Positions 1 through 5,377 of a DNA stretch of 37,259 nucleotides are shown in pieces (the stretch's first letter is position 1; every line of letters begins with the position of its first letter). The notes below the pieces were generated by a model. It saw nothing but the letters and a program-made list of their open reading frames with translations, searched no databases and was not told the origin of the DNA. The DNA comes from a virus. The stretch spans positions 1-37,259 of IMG/VR virus record IMGVR_UViG_3300035698_031256. One strand, written 5' to 3'. The position numbers were made by a program, and so were the translations under genes.

Positions 1-141
1 AGCCGTTGATAGTTTCGCATTCGGAAACATAATTTTATATTCCTTTTTACTATAATTATGAGTTTCAAGATGTTTTTTATCAATTTTTTTAAACTCATTA
101 CCACATATTTCACATTTTATTATGATTAAATATTTAATCAT
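1..141 (-). CDS. Zinc-finger protein, N-terminal part (possible homing endonuclease), cut by window edge
   Basis: The reading frame starts at an ATG at 141 and stays open for 47 codons to the window edge, so the C-terminus is missing. After MIKYLIIIK it has a C2H2-type finger: CEICG, then HLETH, then SKKEYKIMFPNA. The spacing and the tail EYxxxFPNA are typical of the zinc fingers found at the front of phage homing endonucleases and some Ros/MucR-like phage DNA-binding proteins. No nuclease motif is inside the window, so the endonuclease reading is inference. It lies just downstream of an interrupted SbcD/Mre11-like gene start on the same strand, which is where an intron-borne or inserted endonuclease would sit. 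The start codon is inside a 28-bp perfect palindrome. Confidence 0.6.
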   Translation of the reverse strand, partial: MIKYLIIIKCEICGNEFKKIDKKHLETHNYSKKEYKIMFPNAKLSTA

Positions 142-145
142 AATA
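118..145. repeat. 28-bp perfect palindrome over a start codon
   Basis: The bases read identically on both strands (TATTATGATTAAAT and its complement, no spacer). It contains the ATG of the zinc-finger ORF on the minus strand and a mirror ATG on the plus strand. The plus-strand copy leads only to a 13-codon frame. It could fold as a hairpin in mRNA that hides the start, or be a DNA-binding site. Composition is almost purely A/T, but 14-bp arms without mismatch are unlikely by chance at one given site. Confidence 0.8.
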
Positions 146-173
146 GTGCATAAAATAGCTTAATCAACTGATA

Positions 174-218
174 TTATTTATATACATTTTGGATATCCGC
201 AGTGTGAGCTATCTTCAT
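174..218 (-). pseudogene. Interrupted start of an SbcD/Mre11/gp47-like nuclease gene
   Basis: An ATG at 218 opens MKIAHTADIQNVYK and then stops (TAA at 174-176). The first ten residues match the very characteristic N-terminus of SbcD/Mre11-family nucleases (MKIxHxADIH/Q, where the D is a metal ligand). A TAnnTTTG promoter box lies 14 bases upstream of the ATG. The remainder of the nuclease does not continue in any frame before the zinc-finger ORF. The gene is therefore either split by an intron or endonuclease insertion, with the second exon beyond the left window edge, or truncated. In T4 the homologue gp47 works with gp46 in recombination, and a RuvC-type resolvase lies directly upstream here. 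The call depends on a short match and could be coincidence. Confidence 0.45.
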
Positions 219-232
219 TCTAATTTTTTATA

Positions 233-240
233 CAAATATA
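233..240 (-). promoter_or_regulatory. Bacteroidetes-type -7 box for the SbcD-like start
   Basis: On the minus strand the sequence TATATTTG fits the Bacteroidetes TAnnTTTG box. It lies 14 bases before the ATG at 218. No clear TTG was seen 17-23 bases upstream. Confidence 0.5.
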
Positions 241-248
241 GGAAAATT

Positions 249-776
249 TTAACTCATTTGCTCATCTAACATAACAAGCATACACAAGCCAACAGCATAA
301 CTATCAGCCATGTCAAAGTTTTCATCTAACAATTTCCTTGAACGAGGCCCATATTTCCAATCAAGTTGAGGCTCTAATTGAGTTACTCTTTCCCAAACTA
401 ACATCTTACCGCTTTTTTCTTGACCTCTTTTAATCAACCCGGGGAAGGCAGTGGCTCTAATCGTATGTATATTCAAATGTACAGGTTCGACACCAAAATG
501 CTTATATACAGCACTAGAAATCATCCCATTAAAGAAATTTAGTTTGGCAATAGTTTGAGGATTAGATTTTCTTCCTTCAAATGATTGCATCGCCTCTTCT
601 ATAGCTATATACTCAATGTTCTCCATATAAGAAACTGCGTCCATGAAAGCATCTAGTCTTTCCCAATAGTTTTTCTTGGAGTTCATTTTTACATAACCAA
701 TATCTGCCATCGTCCCTTCAGAGTCAAACAGTGTGTAACCTATACAAGAGGTTGATATATCTAGTGCTAATAACAT
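249..776 (-). CDS. RuvC-type Holliday junction resolvase
   Basis: This 175-aa protein has the RNase H-like fold signature of RuvC-family crossover-junction endonucleases. The first acidic residue is D6 in LLALDIST, the second is E60/E61 in IAIEEA after a beta-strand, and the C-terminal FDMADSYAVG holds D155 and D158. The length matches RuvC (about 170 aa). It would cut four-way DNA junctions during phage recombination and before packaging. T4 itself uses the unrelated endonuclease VII for this job, so this lineage uses a different resolvase. The gene is separated from the tail genes by a strong terminator and lies just upstream of an SbcD/gp47-like start, which points to a recombination module continuing to the left. 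Confidence 0.85.
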   Translation of the reverse strand: MLLALDISTSCIGYTLFDSEGTMADIGYVKMNSKKNYWERLDAFMDAVSYMENIEYIAIEEAMQSFEGRKSNPQTIAKLNFFNGMISSAVYKHFGVEPVHLNIHTIRATAFPGLIKRGQEKSGKMLVWERVTQLEPQLDWKYGPRSRKLLDENFDMADSYAVGLCMLVMLDEQMS

Positions 777-819
777 ATTATTTCGTTTTAAATAATGTAG
801 TCATTAGTCGGAATAAAAT

Positions 820-861
820 CAAATAAAAAAAGCCTCTTATATAAGAGGCTTTTTTTATTTG
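820..861. terminator. Bidirectional terminator in a 42-bp perfect palindrome
   Basis: Twenty-one-base arms pair without mismatch and without a spacer. The GC-richer core is AGCCTCTTAT/ATAAGAGGCT (831-850), flanked by seven A on one side and seven T on the other, so each strand shows a stem followed by a T-run. It lies after the 367-aa structural gene and before the resolvase gene, both on the minus strand, so it should separate the late virion operon from the recombination genes. Confidence 0.9.
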
Positions 862-876
862 TGGAACCATTTCTGG

Positions 877-1980
877 TTATACGTCTAATTTTAGTGTGAA
901 CAACAAAAGACCCGTGTACCCTTTAGCTTTAGGTCTATCTAATTTTGTGATAGCAATCAGCTCGTCATACATGTTATGTAGACCTACTTCTGTTATGTAG
1001 GTTGTATCAAAATCATTTGCCCCTTCTTGATAAGTGTTCAAGTTAGTGCCATAATCCCATGTTGGGTTGTTTGTGAAAAAGAACTCATTTGGAAGAGCAA
1101 TACAAACAACTGATGTTTGATAAGCAATATCAATACTGTAAAAAGTTACACTAGAATTAACTGTACTATCCCAATAGATGTTTGTTGTCCCTGAAGTTGT
1201 GTTTAAAGCCGCACCGGGATTAATTTTACCTAGTCCCCAAGGCATATTTGCAACGATATCAGGGTGAGTAACCACCATTAACCCTTTGTCTAATGCCACA
1301 AACCCTATAGGAATATCATAATTTAACCCTTGGTTAGTCGTGGTTGGGTAATTCTCAACAGTTCCAGAAATTGCTAAATTAACATCACTCCAAGCTCTTT
1401 GGTCTGTATTGATATCTGATGCCTCTAAATTTTGATAAGATACAGCTGAAGGTCTATCTAAGTAGTTTGTAGTATTCCAAGTTGAAACCGAAGATTTATC
1501 AATTACTCCACCATCTGTAAATCCTGTAAAAGGCATATTGGTTCTGTCGCAAAATAAGAAAGCAACATTATTACCCAATAAAGGGCTGTGTTGTTTTTTT
1601 GAGAAAGTTCCATACGTACTAGACACAACCGTAACAGAGGAAAAAGATGCTCCACCACTGTTTTGAGGAATATTCAACGTAATAGACCTACCGTCCATAA
1701 TCTCATCATATTCTGTATTTGGAATAGCAGATATTATGAACTGATCGACATTCAACTGCTGCATCTCAGGAAACGCCTGAGATAAAGTTGACCCTGTTGG
1801 TAGAGCGGCTGCTGTTGCTGGTAGGTTTACAGATTTAAAGTAATGAGTAAGCCTTTCACTAAGATCAGTCCTATCTATCAAGCTGTAAGTCACATCATCT
1901 CTATTGAGTGACTTGAATGTTCTTATTTCGTTCCTTGTCGAAACAACGCTTGAAACTGGTTTTAAAAAATCGTTTGCCAT
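877..1980 (-). CDS. Putative tail/virion structural protein (fibre-type C-terminal module)
   Basis: A 367-aa protein starting MANDFLKPV with no signal peptide or membrane segment. It is rich in Ser, Thr, Asn and aromatic residues with alternating beta-like patterns, as in phage tail or fibre proteins. Its last 45 residues (TTYITEVGLHNMYDELIAITKL... ending LKLDV) align by eye with the end of the 677-aa protein encoded at 3228-5261 (TTYVTEIGILNGDNQLVAI... ending LELDF). The EVGLxNxxxELIAI pattern also occurs in tail-fibre/collar proteins of other phages. It is the last gene of the minus-strand structural block and is followed by the palindromic terminator. Exact role unknown. Confidence 0.6.
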   Translation of the reverse strand: MANDFLKPVSSVVSTRNEIRTFKSLNRDDVTYSLIDRTDLSERLTHYFKSVNLPATAAALPTGSTLSQAFPEMQQLNVDQFIISAIPNTEYDEIMDGRSITLNIPQNSGGASFSSVTVVSSTYGTFSKKQHSPLLGNNVAFLFCDRTNMPFTGFTDGGVIDKSSVSTWNTTNYLDRPSAVSYQNLEASDINTDQRAWSDVNLAISGTVENYPTTTNQGLNYDIPIGFVALDKGLMVVTHPDIVANMPWGLGKINPGAALNTTSGTTNIYWDSTVNSSVTFYSIDIAYQTSVVCIALPNEFFFTNNPTWDYGTNLNTYQEGANDFDTTYITEVGLHNMYDELIAITKLDRPKAKGYTGLLLFTLKLDV

Positions 1981-2027
1981 TTTATTCTAATTTATTTTTT
2001 ATTAATCCTTGACTATTCTAGTTTAGA

Positions 2028-2672
2028 TTAAAGTGGTGTTGGTGAGTTTAATGGTGAGCCTGAGCCAGAGCCTGTGCTTCCTCCTGTTGGGGAGCCTAAA
2101 CCTGTTCCTGTTCCAGACCCTGTTGGTGTATTAAGGCCTCCTGTTTCACCGTCATCTTCTACATCAACAACTCCTACGTATGCAAAAGAAACCTTAAACA
2201 TTCTTGAGTTTTCCACTTGATTAGTCTCTCTTCCATAAGCTGAAAAAGTTAAATTTCTTACTCTAGCAGTACCTGTAGTGTTTGGTGTTTGACCATTATC
2301 AATCCAAAGTTTTAAGGAATTAATAAAAGCCGTTGGTAGGTTAGAAATAAAATCTTTATAACCATCCACATAGTTTAAATCTTTTTTACAAAAAGTAATA
2401 AACAATGTACTATCTAAAGTGGAAGATAAAGTGTTGGAACTTCCGTATTGAGTAGGCATGTGAAGTTTTAAATAATGACCACCTTGACCCAAATTCTCTG
2501 TTAAGGGAATTATAATCTTATCACTTCCAGCTATAGAGGTGAAGTTGAGGTTCTGGGCTAGCGGGCCGATAACTCGATGAGGCTCAGAAATACCCGAACC
2601 GTTAAATGTGGTTTTTACTTTTACCTGTCTGTTCAAGAGAGATTGTGGTGGTGTGTTTGGTATTAATGGCAT
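2028..2672 (-). CDS. Virion-associated protein with Gly/Ser/Thr/Pro-rich tail
   Basis: A 214-aa protein of unknown family. Residues 1-175 look like a folded beta-rich domain. From about residue 178 the chain becomes a low-complexity tail built from Gly, Ser, Thr, Pro and Leu (for example TGSGTGTGLGSPTGGSTGSG) ending SPLNSPTPL. The stop is one base from the start of the upstream neighbour's end (2672/2674), so the two genes are probably translated together. The neighbour at 2674-3189 has the same kind of tail. Placement between two tail-type genes suggests a virion component, possibly a flexible linker or surface-exposed decoration. The function cannot be named from sequence. Confidence 0.55.
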   Translation of the reverse strand: MPLIPNTPPQSLLNRQVKVKTTFNGSGISEPHRVIGPLAQNLNFTSIAGSDKIIIPLTENLGQGGHYLKLHMPTQYGSSNTLSSTLDSTLFITFCKKDLNYVDGYKDFISNLPTAFINSLKLWIDNGQTPNTTGTARVRNLTFSAYGRETNQVENSRMFKVSFAYVGVVDVEDDGETGGLNTPTGSGTGTGLGSPTGGSTGSGSGSPLNSPTPL

Positions 2673-2673
2673 T

Positions 2674-3189
2674 TTATCTTACAGTTTGTTGGTTATTGTT
2701 ACTTCCACCAGCTGGAGGGTTTACTAATCCTGTTGGTGACCCTTCTGGGTTGAATCCTCCACCTAGTGGGTTTCCTGATGGTGAATTACCTCCTGAATCA
2801 GTCCCAGTTGGAAGTGATCCTCCTCCAAAATTAATATTAACAGTTAAAGTGTCATCAGCGACAAAAAGACCTGAAACGTCATACGTAACAGAGCTTGTTG
2901 CTAGACTGTCAAAATTACTATAGAGCAACAAACTTGTTTGTGCATAATCTACAGCAGATTTTAAACAGCCTTCTGATTCTCCTGAAATATCAGGAACCTG
3001 ACCCGGTAGAAGGATCGAGTTTACAGTATAATTGTGGTCAGGATCACCTAATGCAAATGTTTTTATTTCAAATAAATCATTTCCATTCTGATCGAACCTA
3101 ATATTTTCTTGGTTAAAAAGATACTTTCTACCTACTCCAGTGAGATAAGCAGTTCCTTGTATACTTGAACCTGATGTTACAAAACCCAT
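2674..3189 (-). CDS. Virion-associated protein, shared N-terminal module and Gly/Pro-rich tail
   Basis: A 171-aa protein. Its start (GTAYLTGVGRKYLF... FEIKTFALGDPDHNY) resembles residues 13-50 of the 677-aa protein (NVKLTDTGRRLLS... FSDREINYG). The common pattern LTxxGRxxL followed by a FxLGDxEINY-like strand is frequent at the N-termini of phage tail proteins. The C-terminal 50 residues are Gly, Pro, Ser and Asn rich (GGGSLPTGTDSGG, NPPAGGSNNNQQ). It lies between the 677-aa and 214-aa genes in a tight minus-strand cluster. Likely a small tail or fibre component; no enzymatic motif is visible. Confidence 0.55.
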   Translation of the reverse strand: MGFVTSGSSIQGTAYLTGVGRKYLFNQENIRFDQNGNDLFEIKTFALGDPDHNYTVNSILLPGQVPDISGESEGCLKSAVDYAQTSLLLYSNFDSLATSSVTYDVSGLFVADDTLTVNINFGGGSLPTGTDSGGNSPSGNPLGGGFNPEGSPTGLVNPPAGGSNNNQQTVR

Positions 3190-3227
3190 TTTATTTTTCT
3201 TTTTCTTTTTCTTTAAATAATATCAAA

Positions 3228-5261
3228 TTAAAAATCCAATTCTAATTGATAAGTTAAATATCTAGCACTTGATTTCGGTAAAGGGTAGCTAGGCTTACCA
3301 ATAGCAACCAATTGGTTGTCCCCATTTAAAATTCCTATCTCAGTAACGTATGTTGTTTCATCTAATGAACCATCAAAAGTTTCGTTACTTGATGAATTTA
3401 ATTCATTATCTGTTGCAATTAAAGTAATTACGGTTTTAAATACTGTAGCCCTAATCGCACATTCCACATTTCCTAGAAAGAATGTCTCATCTCCATAATT
3501 TAAACCACCAGTTGCGGTGTTCATATTATTAGTAAAATAATCACCTAAAGTATATGTTGATCCAGAATCAAAATCCTCCTTTGACACAACAAACTGATGT
3601 GATTGTAGATAAGTAGGGTCGATTGTGTTATTGCCAGTCTGACCTGTGTAAATTCCATTACCTGCCAGTGTTGAACTCACTAGAGTCCATCCATCAGTTG
3701 GGACAGAATTCAAGTTATCATAAGCAGTGGTCTCCATCTCTTTTACAAGAATCTGGACTTTGTTTGAAGACCATCCAGTTCCTGAATAAGTAACAAACCC
3801 TGCTTCGTTTCTTAAATAAGGGAATGAACCAGATGGGAAACTCACATTTAAGTATTTAGATAGACCAACCCCGTCAGTCTCTCCTGCTATTTTTTGAATA
3901 TGATTACAATGCATAGATTGTTCATAACCTAAAGTCGCTCCTGAGTTAGCAACCGTATCATTGTCGGTTCTATAAGAAACTAAATAAGTATAATTTGATC
4001 TACAAAGACCTGAAGAGTTTGATGTAGTCAAAGGTGCTGCTGGGGAATCCACCAACCTAACTTTTGGTTTTGGAAGTGTCCAATTTCTGTTTGATTTATA
4101 ACTCATTGCTGTTAAAAGCTCTGGGTCGGTGATTACGAACAGTTTAAGTTTATGATACACTCTACCTAATGGGTTGGAAGTGTTCGAGGAGCCATCATAT
4201 AGAATTCTGTATGATGTTCCAGCAATTGAATCGTAATAATCAGTACTTGCTACGTCAGATAATCTTAGACCCGCTAAGACACCCGTTCCCGGGTCGCTGT
4301 TGTCTTCATGCCAAAGAACATGAGGTATATCAATTTTTACAGTTCCAGCAACCAGTTGTTCTGCGTAAGTATTTCCTGAACTTAGATTTGTGTAGTGAAT
4401 AATTCCGATAGAACGGAAATTCTGCTCAAACCCTAAATATTGTTTCGTGCCATTGTATTCCAATGACCCATAAGAAGTGTATCCTGAAATTGTGTTTGTA
4501 GTTCCGATCTCAGAAGCTGTGCGGACAATGTTCATATTCCAAACTTTCGTTACCTTAGTAACTCCTGAACCCCAATACTCTTCTACTTCTGTTTTTGGAT
4601 AAACCCAATAAGGAATTTCCAAAGTTGCTCCTGTACCTAGTGTTGGAAGGTCTCTGTCAACAAACATTGTTGTATCTACAGTTTCAGTGACTCTATACCA
4701 AAGAGAAACAAATGGAGAGTTTGATAAAGAGGGAACCATATCGTAAGTCCCCATACCTGCGTACCATCTAATGTGAAGTAAATCCCCAACAGCTGCTACT
4801 GTCCCAGTGGAATCAGCTGCTAATGCTTTTGATGTTCCTGAAACGGTGTCAAAAGTAGTGTATCCTGTAAATTTATAACTAGCTGCGTCTAACTTATATT
4901 GAGCAGCTGTTACTGAGGTTGCAGATGCAGCTCCAATTTGTTGAGCCACCCAAGCTCCTATACTTTCTGTGTTTGCTGTCACAATGTTTCTGCTTGAGAA
5001 CACTGAAGCATCACCTAATTGATATGCTGATGATCCATCAAAATTTGTGTTCGGCAAAATAGGGTGATCATCCTTTGGGGATAAAACTCTGTTTTGAGGA
5101 ATACAAAAAGACGAACTATTTCTAGCGACCCCATAGTTTATCTCTCGATCTGAAAAAACAGCCTTATTAAAAGTAAGACTACCAAGAGATAAAAGTCTCC
5201 TTCCAGTATCGGTCAATTTAACATTTATAAAAGTCTGCGGTTCTTGCGGTAAGTAACTCAT
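3228..5261 (-). CDS. Large tail/fibre structural protein
   Basis: A 677-aa, beta-rich, Ser/Thr/Asn-rich protein. Its N-terminal module (residues about 8-50, FINVKLTDTGRRLLSLG) is shared with the 171-aa protein, and its C-terminal module (about 630-677, TTYVTEIGILN... LTYQLELDF) is shared with the 367-aa protein, so the three form one mosaic family. It is the first gene of a four-gene minus-strand cluster and starts in a divergent intergenic region facing the plus-strand tail gene at 5378. A minus-strand TATAAATA, the T4 late promoter consensus, lies at 5360-5353, about 90 bases upstream, but such A/T octamers are expected by chance. Probably a fibre or tail adhesin; receptor binding is inference only. 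Confidence 0.6.
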   Translation of the reverse strand: MSYLPQEPQTFINVKLTDTGRRLLSLGSLTFNKAVFSDREINYGVARNSSSFCIPQNRVLSPKDDHPILPNTNFDGSSAYQLGDASVFSSRNIVTANTESIGAWVAQQIGAASATSVTAAQYKLDAASYKFTGYTTFDTVSGTSKALAADSTGTVAAVGDLLHIRWYAGMGTYDMVPSLSNSPFVSLWYRVTETVDTTMFVDRDLPTLGTGATLEIPYWVYPKTEVEEYWGSGVTKVTKVWNMNIVRTASEIGTTNTISGYTSYGSLEYNGTKQYLGFEQNFRSIGIIHYTNLSSGNTYAEQLVAGTVKIDIPHVLWHEDNSDPGTGVLAGLRLSDVASTDYYDSIAGTSYRILYDGSSNTSNPLGRVYHKLKLFVITDPELLTAMSYKSNRNWTLPKPKVRLVDSPAAPLTTSNSSGLCRSNYTYLVSYRTDNDTVANSGATLGYEQSMHCNHIQKIAGETDGVGLSKYLNVSFPSGSFPYLRNEAGFVTYSGTGWSSNKVQILVKEMETTAYDNLNSVPTDGWTLVSSTLAGNGIYTGQTGNNTIDPTYLQSHQFVVSKEDFDSGSTYTLGDYFTNNMNTATGGLNYGDETFFLGNVECAIRATVFKTVITLIATDNELNSSSNETFDGSLDETTYVTEIGILNGDNQLVAIGKPSYPLPKSSARYLTYQLELDF

Positions 5262-5321
5262 TTCTTAACTTCTTCGGTTTATTCTAAATAGAACTCAAAA
5301 AAAATAATACCTTTAATTTAA

Positions 5322-5340
5322 AAAGTAAAGGGTTTACTTT
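5322..5340. repeat. Inverted repeat abutting a promoter box
   Basis: AAAGTAAA, a GGG spacer, then TTTACTTT: eight perfectly paired bases. The last T is also the first base of the TATTTTTG box, so it sits where an operator for the plus-strand gene at 5378 would be. It lacks a long T-run and is not a convincing terminator. Confidence 0.5.
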
Positions 5341-5347
5341 ATTTTTG
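5340..5347 (+). promoter_or_regulatory. Bacteroidetes-type -7 box for the 830-aa tail gene
   Basis: TATTTTTG fits TAnnTTTG and lies 30 bases before the ATG at 5378. No clear TTG partner was found at the usual distance, so the box is only a candidate. Confidence 0.4.
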
Positions 5348-5377
5348 AGAATTATTTATACCAAAGAACTATTTCTT

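Noticed and set aside
2606-2923. Plus-strand ORF of 105 codons rich in Pro and Gly
   Set aside because: It is the complement of the Gly/Pro-rich tail and beta region of two better-supported minus-strand genes and has no promoter or start context of its own.
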